A stretch of 33,000 bases of DNA from an uncultured Lachnospiraceae bacterium (GTDB lineage: Bacteria; Bacillota; Clostridia; Lachnospirales; Lachnospiraceae): NCBI GenBank assembly GCA_900314255.1, contig OMUP01000014.1, forward strand, positions 1-33,000, given 5' to 3'. Below the pieces are notes generated by a model that was not told the DNA's origin, did no database searches, and saw only the letters and a list, made by a program, of their open reading frames with translations. A program made the translations under genes and the position numbers. Shown here one piece after another: positions 22,266 to 31,197 of the stretch; positions within the stretch are counted from its first letter, which is position 1; the number at the start of each line of letters is the position of its first letter.

Positions 22266-23639
22266 TCAGACCGTCCATTTGTCACGCCAGCGGATACGCA
22301 CATGGCAGCCGTCAAATTCAACCGGCAGCCAGACGTAATCTGCAATCGATGTATCGGCCGTCTCCAGCATCGGCGCAGTGGCCAGTTCTTTCTTCTCTTC
22401 TTCTGTCGCCTGATAATGCCTGGCATCGTATCTTGAAGCGATGACGCGGCGCAGCAGATCTGCCCGCTTCCTGTCAACCGGATATCCCGGCACCCAGCGG
22501 TCGGACAGGGCGATGTACTGATCACGATCCGGCAGTTTAAACACCTGTGTGAACTGACTGTTGAAAGAGGACATATCCGTATCGTCCACATACGGATCGC
22601 CCTTCGGGATAAATGCGTCCTTCCAGGAGAAGGACAGGGCGCTGTCGCTCTGGTTTGGAATATAACCTGTCATGCCGCTAGAGAGCATGTACTTGCCGCC
22701 TTCATGCTCAAATACGGTGATTCCTTCCCTGGTAAATGGCGGGAACAGACCGACATACTGCTCGGCAGCCTTTTTTTCAACCGAAAGCATATCTTCCGCC
22801 ATCTCAAACGTATAAACGCCCTTGTGGTCGGCGTCCATGAAGAGATAACTCTTTCCGCTTTTATCGTCTTGTGCGATGTCAAAGTCGCCGGCCTTAAAGC
22901 CACCCGGCCGGTAATCCTCCCGTACGATCTTGTACGGTCCGAGGAACGAATCCGCCTGCATGATGAGGAAGCTCGCATCCTCACCGGAGAGCTTGATCCA
23001 GGCCACATATTTGCCGGTGGCGGCGCACCTGCGGATGTGCGGCCGGTCCACGCGCCGGTCAGGGAAAAGGCTGGAATTCGGATTGTCCAGCACCGGCGGG
23101 ATCAGAAGCCCCAGGTCCTCCCAGTTGTAAAGATCCTTCGAGCGGTAGAGACGGATGCCCCAGGTCCAAATCGAGGATTTGCCGTCGGTGTGCTCCTTGT
23201 TCTCGCCATACCAGTAATACACGCCGTTCTCACAGTGAAGCGCGCCGCCGTGTGCCTGGATGCGTTCGCCCTTCGTGTCAAGCCATGGTTTCCCGGGATA
23301 GATCGCATCCTGCGAGGCAATGCCTGGCTTCGCCGCCTTCTGTTCGCGGTGCTTCTTGTCTGCTTCGGCGATCTGCTGATACTGCGCCATTCTGGCTTTT
23401 TCCGTCGGTGTAAATCCGGCGGTTTTTCCGTATTTAATCAGCGCCTCGTCCAGTTTCTTTATCGCCTCGGCCGGAATTCTGCCGCCCGCCCAGGCAAGCA
23501 GCTTGCGCAGCGCGAGCTCAGACGCGGCTGGATTTTTACTCATCATTTCCCGCATACCGGGGATAAAACGGTCAAAGATGTTGCAGGCGCCCTCATCCTC
23601 GCCGAGCTGGCGCAGGGTCATATCAAGACTGTATTTCAT
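22266..23639 (-). CDS. GH43-like glycosidase with an N-terminal helical domain
   Basis: A 457-residue protein. Residues 1-75 form a helical module ('LRQLGEDEGACNIFDRFIPG', 'GGRIPAEAIKKLDEALIKYG') similar to the C-terminal module of the neighbouring GH2 enzyme. A charged linker (75-110) follows. Residues 115-400 are a five-bladed propeller of the GH43 type: 'KPWLDTKGERIQAHGGALHC' with the likely base Asp, 'ENGVYYWYGENKEHTDG', FDIAQDDKSGKSYLFMDAD, and 'FTREGITVFEHEGGKYML' with the likely acid Glu. 'AHGG...YYWYGE' is the pattern of the GH43 group that includes exo-beta-1,3-galactanases, so beta-galactose or arabinose linkages are likely targets. No signal peptide. It begins 6 bases after the GH3 stop, so it is co-translated. 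Confidence 0.82.
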   Translation of the reverse strand: MKYSLDMTLRQLGEDEGACNIFDRFIPGMREMMSKNPAASELALRKLLAWAGGRIPAEAIKKLDEALIKYGKTAGFTPTEKARMAQYQQIAEADKKHREQKAAKPGIASQDAIYPGKPWLDTKGERIQAHGGALHCENGVYYWYGENKEHTDGKSSIWTWGIRLYRSKDLYNWEDLGLLIPPVLDNPNSSLFPDRRVDRPHIRRCAATGKYVAWIKLSGEDASFLIMQADSFLGPYKIVREDYRPGGFKAGDFDIAQDDKSGKSYLFMDADHKGVYTFEMAEDMLSVEKKAAEQYVGLFPPFTREGITVFEHEGGKYMLSSGMTGYIPNQSDSALSFSWKDAFIPKGDPYVDDTDMSSFNSQFTQVFKLPDRDQYIALSDRWVPGYPVDRKRADLLRRVIASRYDARHYQATEEEKKELATAPMLETADTSIADYVWLPVEFDGCHVRIRWRDKWTV

Positions 23640-23645
23640 GTTCCC

Positions 23646-26114
23646 TCACTCCTTTTCCGGCAGAGTGCTCAGCACGAGCCGCAGCACACGCCCTGCAGAT
23701 ACACGCACAGCGGCCGGATCCAGTGTCCCTGCGGCAAATGCCTTTTTCAGTTGTTCGTGGTCGTACGGATTGCCCGGCATAATCAGATCATTGCCCGCCG
23801 GCGCGCATTTTTCAGGCTCGGCGGCCTTGTCGTTTGTGCTGCCCCAGTCGGTCATCACGAGTCCCTTGAATCCCCATTCGCATCGGAGAATGTCTGTTAA
23901 AAGGTCGCGGCGGTTGGCCGTGTAGACTCCATTTAAAAGATTGTAACTGGACATAATGGTCATCGGCTGTGCCTTTCGAACGGCGATCTCAAAACCTTTG
24001 AGGTAAATCTCGCGCAGCGCGCGCTCGGATACGTTCTCACTGATGCCGTTGCGGTTGTCCTCCGAATTGTTGCAGCAGAAATGCTTCACGCTTACGCCCA
24101 GGCCAGGACGCGACTGCACGCCCTGTGTGATGGCAGCTGCCATCTCGCCGGAAAGAACGGGATCTTCACTGTAATACTCGAACGTGCGGCCGCCCAGCGG
24201 ATTGCGGTGAATATTCATAGCAGGTGCCAGCCACACGGCAATGCCGAAAAGCTTCATTTCCTCTCCGACGGCTGCGCCGATCTTCCGCACAAGCCCGGTG
24301 TTCCAGGTCTGCGCCAGCAGCATCTCCACCGGCCAGGCCGTGGCATACCGGTAAACGACCGGAAGATCCTTCATCGCGGCAAGCTGTTTTTCCGCCATTT
24401 TGCCAAGTGTTCCCCAACGGTAGCGCTCCGGCACCTCGCAGGGGGTGAAGCATCCGTCCGGCAGCACATAGCAGGATCTGACGATGTTCACGCCTGCCGG
24501 TCCGTCTGAAAAAACAACATTGGGAATTCCCTTGGCGATCAGCGCCGTGGCGGTCTTTCCTCCCGCACCCGGGATGTCAAAGACGCCAGGCGTTCTGACC
24601 TGCAGTTCACCGCCGCACAGCAGCTTCAGGCGTTCCTCCTCACTGAGCTCGTCGAGAATCGCACGCTCTTCCTTCGTCTCTTCAAAGGCAGGAGACGTAT
24701 AATCCACCGTCTCTGTCTCAAAGGCAGACGGATCGAGTGCGATCACCGGCACGCCTTCCGGGATCTCTTCCGCTTTTATCTCCGGCGCTCTCAGCTTTTC
24801 AAACGCATGGTCCGGCGCGCAACAGGTCCGGCACTGCCGGGTTACGATTTCTCTTCCAATTTTCAGCACGGCCGCAGCGCGGTTGTCCCGGCTGCTGCTG
24901 CCGACGCGCAGAAGGTAATCTCCCGCCTCCAGTACCCAGGCTGCGCGGGCCTCATCGTAGCTGGCCGCCTCGCCCATATCAAACGCAAGCTCAAGCACTT
25001 CGCTCTCGCCGGGCGCAAGCTCCTCCGTCTTGGCAAATGTGATCAGCCGCTGCTTTTCCTTGCTTAAGATTCCCTCTGGCGCACTGACATACAGCTGCAC
25101 GACCTCTTTTCCAGGACGCCTGCCGGCATTGGTCACGCAGACGGAAGTAATGATCTCCCGTCCTTCGACACGCACCTTCTTTGTGGAAATTATAAAGTCC
25201 GTGTAACTTAAGCCGAAGCCAAACGGGAAGCGCACCGGTTTGCTGAAGGTATCAAAATACCGGTAGCCGGCAAAAATGTCTTCACTGTAATCCTCACTCT
25301 TTGTATTGCCGTTCAGGTAGCTGAAATTCTGTCCATAGGGGATGTCTTCATAACGCATCGGGATCGTATCGGCAAGCTTCCCGGAAAAATTCACTTTTCC
25401 GGAGAGGACGTCGGCCAGCGCGTTTCCGCCTTCCTCACCGCCCTGAGCGAAGAGAACCACTGCATCGATGCCCGGAATCTCGTCCAGGAAGCTCATTTCT
25501 ATCATTCCGCCTACGTTGATGACCAGGATCGTGTGCGCATAGGCTTCCGCCAGAATTTCCAGATTCTTGCGCTCGATATCCGTTATGTAATAGTCTCCCG
25601 CTTCCAGCCGGCGGTCATTGCACTCACCTGCCTGCCGCGTGAGCACAAAAATGGCTGTGTCGCTCTCACTCTCACGGATATCCTGCTCGTCGATCAGCCG
25701 CCCGCTGGGATAACGGTAGACATAGCTGTGGGCAGCCGGAATGAGTTTCGTGGGATCCATGATCCCGGCAACCTTCGCCTCGACCATGTCATGCCATGCC
25801 TTGTAGGTTTCATCGTATTCGCGGTCGTAATCATCAAGCCAACGCCCGGTTGTGACCGTGAAGCCCGCATTTTTCAGGCCGTCCTCAATGTTTACACTAT
25901 AGCGCTCTTCCACGCTTCCGCTGCCGAGGCCGCCCTTGACGGTCTTGCGCGCACCCATGCCGTAGAGCGCAATTTTTTGACCTGTGAGCGGCAGTGCGCC
26001 GCCCTTGTTTTGAAGCAGGACGAAGCCTTCCGCTGCCGCCTGCCTGGCGAGTTTTCTGTTGCGCAGTTCCCGTTCACTGGGTTCGGGACTGGATACACCA
26101 AATATTTTACTCAT
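23646..26114 (-). CDS. GH3 beta-glucosidase-family enzyme with inverted domain order
   Basis: An 822-residue GH3 enzyme whose domains run in the reverse of the usual order. The alpha/beta sandwich (GH3_C) comes first (residues 25-300, with 'GFVLLQNKGGALPL' and 'RFPFGFGLSYTDF'), then a fibronectin-III-like domain (315-405), then the TIM barrel (GH3_N, 490-815). The nucleophile is Asp756 in KGLVMTDWGSTND; substrate residues lie in 'GIAVWLAPAMNIHRNPLGGR' and 'VSVKHFCCNNSEDNRNG'. This order is known from a few rumen and gut beta-glucosidases. No signal peptide. It lies between the GH2 gene (9-base gap) and the GH43 gene (6-base gap). Likely substrates are beta-glucosides released from plant oligosaccharides. 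Confidence 0.92.
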   Translation of the reverse strand: MSKIFGVSSPEPSERELRNRKLARQAAAEGFVLLQNKGGALPLTGQKIALYGMGARKTVKGGLGSGSVEERYSVNIEDGLKNAGFTVTTGRWLDDYDREYDETYKAWHDMVEAKVAGIMDPTKLIPAAHSYVYRYPSGRLIDEQDIRESESDTAIFVLTRQAGECNDRRLEAGDYYITDIERKNLEILAEAYAHTILVINVGGMIEMSFLDEIPGIDAVVLFAQGGEEGGNALADVLSGKVNFSGKLADTIPMRYEDIPYGQNFSYLNGNTKSEDYSEDIFAGYRYFDTFSKPVRFPFGFGLSYTDFIISTKKVRVEGREIITSVCVTNAGRRPGKEVVQLYVSAPEGILSKEKQRLITFAKTEELAPGESEVLELAFDMGEAASYDEARAAWVLEAGDYLLRVGSSSRDNRAAAVLKIGREIVTRQCRTCCAPDHAFEKLRAPEIKAEEIPEGVPVIALDPSAFETETVDYTSPAFEETKEERAILDELSEEERLKLLCGGELQVRTPGVFDIPGAGGKTATALIAKGIPNVVFSDGPAGVNIVRSCYVLPDGCFTPCEVPERYRWGTLGKMAEKQLAAMKDLPVVYRYATAWPVEMLLAQTWNTGLVRKIGAAVGEEMKLFGIAVWLAPAMNIHRNPLGGRTFEYYSEDPVLSGEMAAAITQGVQSRPGLGVSVKHFCCNNSEDNRNGISENVSERALREIYLKGFEIAVRKAQPMTIMSSYNLLNGVYTANRRDLLTDILRCEWGFKGLVMTDWGSTNDKAAEPEKCAPAGNDLIMPGNPYDHEQLKKAFAAGTLDPAAVRVSAGRVLRLVLSTLPEKE

Positions 26115-26123
26115 AGTATGTCC

Positions 26124-28298
26124 TCACTTTTTCACCTGATTCAGCGCGTGATTGAGTTTGTGAACAAATTCCGGCGTGATCAGCGCGCCCATCTGCTTCA
26201 GAGTGGCTTCAACACTCATCTTGTCCATCATAGCCTGTACCTCAGGCGGCAGCTTTACATTCTTTGCCACATCGCCGTAGGCTGCGATCAGCTTCTTCTG
26301 AAGCGGCATAACCATGGTGTCAAATGCTGCTTTTGCTTCAGCATTTGCCTTGATGGCTGCCATGCTGTCCTTGATGGAAAAGTATCCTTCGCGCTCAATT
26401 TCATCGTCGCGGTCAAACCAGTTGACAACTTGCTGTCCGGGTCTGCTGTAATCCGGATTCGGCTTGTTCACTTTGCGGATCACCATGGTGTCCGTGAGTT
26501 CACCGGAGACGGCTTTGATCTCGTGCTCGCCGCTGATAGGCACTTCAAATTCAAACACCTTGTCTCTCGTTTTGCTCCCGACTTCTTTGCCGTCCACAAA
26601 AAGCGTGACACAGCTCTGGTTGGAGTACACCTTGATGCGAGTCGTATTCTCCGCGCGGTCGACATAGCGTCTGCCGCAGAGATGGACAAACGGCTCGTCG
26701 GAGAGATATGCTTTGTAGATGTAGAAAGCGTCCTTCTTTGTCTTGCGGTCAAATGTCACAAGGCCTTTCTGGTTCTGCCCATGCTTGCCGCCGTCATCTC
26801 TTCCGTCCGCGCCGAAATCAAAGCCGTTCCAGCAGTGCATGGCCCAGATATAGGGGCGCTCCGACCACATCTTGAGCATGTGCTCGTGATATACAGCCTG
26901 GTACTGCTCACTCCAGTCGCCCTTCTCAGGACTGCCGGTCTGATACTGCGGATTCGCGTCTGCGCCGTACTCGGAAAGGCCGATGACCGCGTCCGGGTGC
27001 TTGCGGTGCCAGTCGTCAAAGAACTCATCGTTTTGTTTCAGATCGCCGACATACCAGCCGTAATAGAGGTTATAGCTGCGGATGTCCGACGTCATGACAA
27101 ATGGATCATCCGGCGAGAGCATGAAGGCATGCGCCATAGTCGTCGGGCGCGTCTGATCCAGCTCGTGGCAGAGATCATTCAGCTCCTTGTGCGTCTTTAT
27201 GATCGACTCGGTCACGCCGCCGGTCACGGTGATTTCATTGGAAAGCCCCCAGCAGACGATGGACGGATGATTGTAATTCTGAATGATGAGCTCCCGCATC
27301 TGAGACAGCGCATTCTCTCTGCCATTCGGGAGATCGGCAGTAATATACGGGATCTCGGCCCAGACGATCAGTCCGGCCTCATCGCAGAGATCATAAAAGT
27401 ATTGATCGTGCTGGTAGTGCGCCAGGCGGACGGTATTCGCTCCCATCTCAAGCAGAATCTTCAGATCTTCCTCATGCTCTTTTCTTGTCAGGGCACTGCC
27501 AAGGCCCTCCCTGTCCTGATGCCGGGCAGTCCCGCACAGACGCAGCTGTTTATTGTTGAGAATGAATCCTTGCTGCGCGTCAAAGGCGATCTTACGGATA
27601 CCGAACCTGACGCTGACCGCATCGCCGCTCCCGAGCTTTGCCGTGGCCGTGTAAAGATATGGATCTGCCTTTCCGTTCCACAAATGCGGATTTTCGATTT
27701 CAAAGACAGCCGTGTCCTTGACCGTCTTCGTCTCCCCGTTCACGGTGATGTCTACCGAATCTGCGTTGTGCCAGGTCTGAACCGTGACCGTTGCTTTTTT
27801 CAGGTTATCTGACAAAGCCGTCGTAACCTTGACGCCGCAGCCGCCGAAGTAATCGAGATCAAAATGCTTTTCCGGCACAATGATCAGATTCACATCGCGG
27901 TAGAGTCCGCCGTAAAACGTAAAGTCCGCCTTCTGCGGGTACACGCGGTTGTTCACGCCGTTGTCAACAGCAACAGTCAGCAGGTTCTCGTCCTGAAGCG
28001 CGTCGGTGAGATCCACCCGGAACGTCGAATAACCGCCTTCATGGTGCGCAAGATGCTTTCCGTTCAGACTCACATCGGCTGTCATGGCCGCGCCCTTAAA
28101 CTCCAGATAGACTCTCTCGCCTGAGACTGATGCCGGCCGCGTAAATTTTTTTGAATACTCAGCCGTGCCCCGCCAGTAATCGTTACCGCCGTCCGTGCCG
28201 TCCTTCGCATTCCAGGTGTGCGGCAGGGTGACAGGTGTCTGTTCCTCGCCCGGCTTGGCAAAAAACCATTTGTCATTAAAGTTGATGATCTCTCTCAT
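26124..28298 (-). CDS. GH2 beta-galactosidase-family enzyme with C-terminal helical domain
   Basis: A 724-residue GH2 enzyme. It has a sugar-binding jelly roll (1-150, 'FNDKWFFAKPGEEQTPVTLP', 'TFYGGLYRDVNLI'), an immunoglobulin-like domain (155-240) and a TIM barrel (245-535). The acid/base is Glu355 in VCWGLSNEIT and the nucleophile Glu443 in VIGLSEYGAD. A further beta domain (545-610) is followed by a helical module (640-724, 'GYFSIKDSMAAIKANAEAKA', 'GALITPEFVHKLNHALNQVK') resembling the GH43 N-terminus. The compact GH2 core fits beta-galactosidase, although beta-glucuronidase-like specificity is not excluded. No signal peptide. AGGAGAAATTT precedes the ATG. It is the first glycosidase of the operon, after a hairpin that separates it from the transporter gene. 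Confidence 0.9.
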   Translation of the reverse strand: MREIINFNDKWFFAKPGEEQTPVTLPHTWNAKDGTDGGNDYWRGTAEYSKKFTRPASVSGERVYLEFKGAAMTADVSLNGKHLAHHEGGYSTFRVDLTDALQDENLLTVAVDNGVNNRVYPQKADFTFYGGLYRDVNLIIVPEKHFDLDYFGGCGVKVTTALSDNLKKATVTVQTWHNADSVDITVNGETKTVKDTAVFEIENPHLWNGKADPYLYTATAKLGSGDAVSVRFGIRKIAFDAQQGFILNNKQLRLCGTARHQDREGLGSALTRKEHEEDLKILLEMGANTVRLAHYQHDQYFYDLCDEAGLIVWAEIPYITADLPNGRENALSQMRELIIQNYNHPSIVCWGLSNEITVTGGVTESIIKTHKELNDLCHELDQTRPTTMAHAFMLSPDDPFVMTSDIRSYNLYYGWYVGDLKQNDEFFDDWHRKHPDAVIGLSEYGADANPQYQTGSPEKGDWSEQYQAVYHEHMLKMWSERPYIWAMHCWNGFDFGADGRDDGGKHGQNQKGLVTFDRKTKKDAFYIYKAYLSDEPFVHLCGRRYVDRAENTTRIKVYSNQSCVTLFVDGKEVGSKTRDKVFEFEVPISGEHEIKAVSGELTDTMVIRKVNKPNPDYSRPGQQVVNWFDRDDEIEREGYFSIKDSMAAIKANAEAKAAFDTMVMPLQKKLIAAYGDVAKNVKLPPEVQAMMDKMSVEATLKQMGALITPEFVHKLNHALNQVKK

Positions 28299-28322
28299 AA
28301 ATTTCTCCTGCTATTTATAAAA

Positions 28323-28345
28323 GGCAGCGGCAACAGGCCGCTGCC
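28323..28345 (-). terminator. Intra-operon hairpin with T run between transporter and GH2 genes
   Basis: GGCAGCGG and CCGCTGCC pair perfectly around a 7-base loop; on the minus strand TTTTAT follows. It sits 27 bases after the transporter stop and 24 before the GH2 start. It can act as a partial terminator or 3' stabiliser, giving different transporter and enzyme levels. Confidence 0.7.
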
Positions 28346-28372
28346 CAGACCGACAGTTTGTTTTAAATTTAC

Positions 28373-29776
28373 TTAGTTCCCGGATACAGAGTCAGCCTCA
28401 GCTTTCTGCGCCTCAAGCTTTGCCTTCTTCTCTGCTTCGTAAGCTTCCGTCTTCGGTTCGAGCTTGGCAAAGGCCAGTGAGCACACACCGATGACAGCGA
28501 GCAGTACGACCGGAATCAGCGCAAAGTCGATCCGGATCGCAAGCAGAGCGCTGGCAGGCTGTGTCACTGCTTCTGTTGAAGAGATATACCCGCCGACACT
28601 CAGTACAAGGCCGGTGATCCAGGCGCCGAGCGCACCGCCGAACTTGGAGGCGAAGTTGGAGAGGATACTCGAGCATGCCTCCATGCGCTGCAGCCCGAGC
28701 ATCTCATTGTAGTTGCAAATGTTCATGACAAAAAGGATTCCGTAATAAGCGACCGGCGTCGTGGCCAGAGCTCCGAGAATTCCGCCGATCAGAGCGCCGG
28801 TCAGATTCGGAATAAAGAACGCAGCCAAATAGCCGCCCATGCCAACGAGACAGAACATAGCGAGCATCCTGCCCATCGAGCCGATCTTTTTCATGATCGC
28901 CGGGAAAGTCAGCATCACAGGAAGAATGACCATGCTGACAGCGGACATGACGCCGATCATGTCAGTGTTGCCGATGATATACTTGAAATAATAGGTGTTG
29001 ACAGCCAGGTTCGTGACAATGTTGTAGGAGAGCATGATGATAGCATAGAACCATACATATTTGTTCTTCCTGAAGAGCAGCCCTAATTCCTTAAGACCAA
29101 CTTTCTGCTGTTTCTGTCCTGCTGTCACAGACGGATCCTCTTTGCACAGGAAGAAGCGCAGCAGACCAATGAGCGTGGCCGGAATCATGATGACAAGAAG
29201 GAGCCTTGTCCAGCCGGACGCAGAAGTGGCAATTCTGCCCATCAGGATCGGGAACCCGATGCTCATCAGAATGGATCCGCCCATCGTAATGATGCCGCCA
29301 TAGGATGCAACCTTACGAATGAGGATCGTATTATTCGAAAAGTGCCGGATCGTGTAAGGATTGTAACCCGCCAGACGCAGCGTCGCAAAAATTGAAAAGG
29401 TAAAGGTATACATGCAGAAGATCCATGCACACTTGACGAAATTGGACCATTCCGGACTGGCCGAGAAGAGCAGTACCGTGCAGATCGTCATGCCGACGAT
29501 CGCGGGTTCATACGTACGGCCGGTACCAAGCTTCGTGTGCGTATTGTCGACCAGCCAGCCGGCAAATACATCCGTGAAAGCGTCTACGATCTTGCTGATC
29601 AGTAGCAGTGTACCGACGGTCATAACGCTGATACCCAGCGTGTCGCTGGCATACACCGACAGATAGTTGAGTGCGATCAGGTTTACCCATGCCGCAACGA
29701 CGTCCGAACTTTTGAACGCCAGCAGCCGTCCAAACCCCAAGTGATTTGGATCCTGTGCTTTTTTCTTACGTGCCAT
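28373..29776 (-). CDS. GPH-family oligosaccharide:cation symporter
   Basis: A 467-residue, 12-helix major-facilitator-type transporter of the glycoside-pentoside-hexuronide family (MelB, XynP, GusB relatives). The start at 29776 has GGAGGG eight bases upstream. Family markers are the cation-site helix with Asp in 'LISKIVDAFTDVFAGWLVD' and the loop 'NTHTKLGTGRTYEPAIVGM'. A cytoplasmic C-terminal tail rich in Glu and Lys ends in DSVSGN. It imports oligosaccharides or glycosides using a sodium or proton gradient, without phosphorylation, which fits the intracellular glycosidases that follow. It is the first gene of the operon and is divergent from the AraC regulator. Confidence 0.9.
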   Translation of the reverse strand: MARKKKAQDPNHLGFGRLLAFKSSDVVAAWVNLIALNYLSVYASDTLGISVMTVGTLLLISKIVDAFTDVFAGWLVDNTHTKLGTGRTYEPAIVGMTICTVLLFSASPEWSNFVKCAWIFCMYTFTFSIFATLRLAGYNPYTIRHFSNNTILIRKVASYGGIITMGGSILMSIGFPILMGRIATSASGWTRLLLVIMIPATLIGLLRFFLCKEDPSVTAGQKQQKVGLKELGLLFRKNKYVWFYAIIMLSYNIVTNLAVNTYYFKYIIGNTDMIGVMSAVSMVILPVMLTFPAIMKKIGSMGRMLAMFCLVGMGGYLAAFFIPNLTGALIGGILGALATTPVAYYGILFVMNICNYNEMLGLQRMEACSSILSNFASKFGGALGAWITGLVLSVGGYISSTEAVTQPASALLAIRIDFALIPVVLLAVIGVCSLAFAKLEPKTEAYEAEKKAKLEAQKAEADSVSGN

Positions 29777-29898
29777 TTCTTTCCCTCCATTGTGAAACAA
29801 TCACGATTTTTGATAGATTTAAAATACTGCGGGAAGGCCTTGTGGCGTTAGAAATTATGTGCTATTTATAGAATATATTTGCGCTTCGTGAGGAAAAA

Positions 29899-31107
29899 AT
29901 GAACAATCCACTGTTTGCATCTTCCATCCGAAATCTGCTGCACATCAATGTGATCACCGATGTGCAGAACGAAGAATGTGTCCGACGTTTTGAGGACAGC
30001 TTTTGCTATAATGCCAGGCTTCAACCCATGTTTCTTGCAAAGAATCTGTCGCACCTGATTACTGATATTCAGGATGGCATTCTCTATGAGTTCCGTGACG
30101 CCATCGGGATCTGTCTGCTTCTTATGCGTATTGAAGAAGAACCAGTGCTGATCGGGCCTTTTGTGCGGCGGGAATTCGACGCCGCGCGCGTACATCGCGT
30201 GATGATCTCCCGAGGCTTATCTGCTTCTTACGAGGACCTGCTGCGGCTGTATTACAGCAGCTTCCCTCTCTGCAGCGTGTCTCACGCAATCGACACGGTT
30301 CTTGCCATGGTAAAGACATTCTGGCCGGAAAAAGAAGAATTCCGTCTTGCCAGGATCGATGATTATCCGGAAAAGCACAAGCTGCCAAAAGAGGCCTCTT
30401 CCGAAATTCTGGACTACAGCATACTCTACCGCCGCTATGATTTGGAAAATCAGTTTCTGAGCTGTATCGAGCGCGGCGACACAGAAAATGTCATGACAGC
30501 TTACAGACAAATCGGTACTGCTGGCATCACGGAAAACCGTTACACCAACGCCATCTATCAGAACCCGTCGGTCGGTTTCGCCATGCTGCGTGTCCTGGTG
30601 CGAAAAGCGGCAGAAAGCGGAGGCGCATCGATCATCGAAGTAAATGAAATCACACAGCGCGCTCTGCAGCTCGCAATGGCTGAACCGAACTACACAAAAA
30701 AGATGCAGATCATCCAGAACATGATTATGGAACTGACGGAAGCTGTGGACCAGGCGCGCAGCCGCTTAAGGGATTATTCCACTCCGATCCGGAAAGTCGT
30801 GGAGATCCTGCGGCACAGCTATGCGCAGGAACTCACGCTTCCCTATCTTGCGTCGCAAGTAAACCTGTCTCCTTCGCAGCTTTCCCGGCGCTTTTCAAAA
30901 GAAACCGGCATGAGCATCACGCAGTACATCGCTGCCACGCGCTGTGAGGAAGCAGCCTTGCTGCTTGCCGACAGTGAAATCTCTATCCAGCAGATCGCCG
31001 CCTATGTAGGGTATATGGACAACAACTACTTCGTAAAGGTATTCAAAAGACAGTACGGCATGACGCCGTCCGAATACAGAAAGAAAAACGCTGGAAAGAA
31101 AGCATGA
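29899..31107 (+). CDS. AraC-family transcriptional regulator of the glycosidase operon
   Basis: A 402-residue regulator. The C-terminal 100 residues hold two HTH motifs of AraC type: 'ELTLPYLASQVNLSPSQLSR' with 'RFSKETGMSITQYI', and 'ISIQQIAAYVGYMDNNYFVK' with VFKRQYGMTPSEYR. The first 290 residues are a long sensor region without a recognised cupin; it is mainly helical, with no membrane segment. AraC regulators of sugar loci usually activate on binding an intermediate. It is divergent from the transporter gene across 122 AT-rich bases that should contain its binding sites. GTGAGG lies just before the ATG. Role in the operon is inferred from position. Confidence 0.9.
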   Translation: MNNPLFASSIRNLLHINVITDVQNEECVRRFEDSFCYNARLQPMFLAKNLSHLITDIQDGILYEFRDAIGICLLLMRIEEEPVLIGPFVRREFDAARVHRVMISRGLSASYEDLLRLYYSSFPLCSVSHAIDTVLAMVKTFWPEKEEFRLARIDDYPEKHKLPKEASSEILDYSILYRRYDLENQFLSCIERGDTENVMTAYRQIGTAGITENRYTNAIYQNPSVGFAMLRVLVRKAAESGGASIIEVNEITQRALQLAMAEPNYTKKMQIIQNMIMELTEAVDQARSRLRDYSTPIRKVVEILRHSYAQELTLPYLASQVNLSPSQLSRRFSKETGMSITQYIAATRCEEAALLLADSEISIQQIAAYVGYMDNNYFVKVFKRQYGMTPSEYRKKNAGKKA

Positions 31108-31197
31108 TTTCTGCTGACATTTGCCATAAAAAACTGCTGCTCTTTTATTCGTCCGAATCAGAAGTCTTCGCGGCAATTTGTTAAAGAAAAAGTTGAA

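Noticed and set aside
25533..27812. A 759-codon open frame on the plus strand
   Set aside because: It is antisense to the GH3 and GH2 genes, which have clear catalytic motifs, and its translation shows no domain. Long antisense frames are common in GC-rich codon usage.
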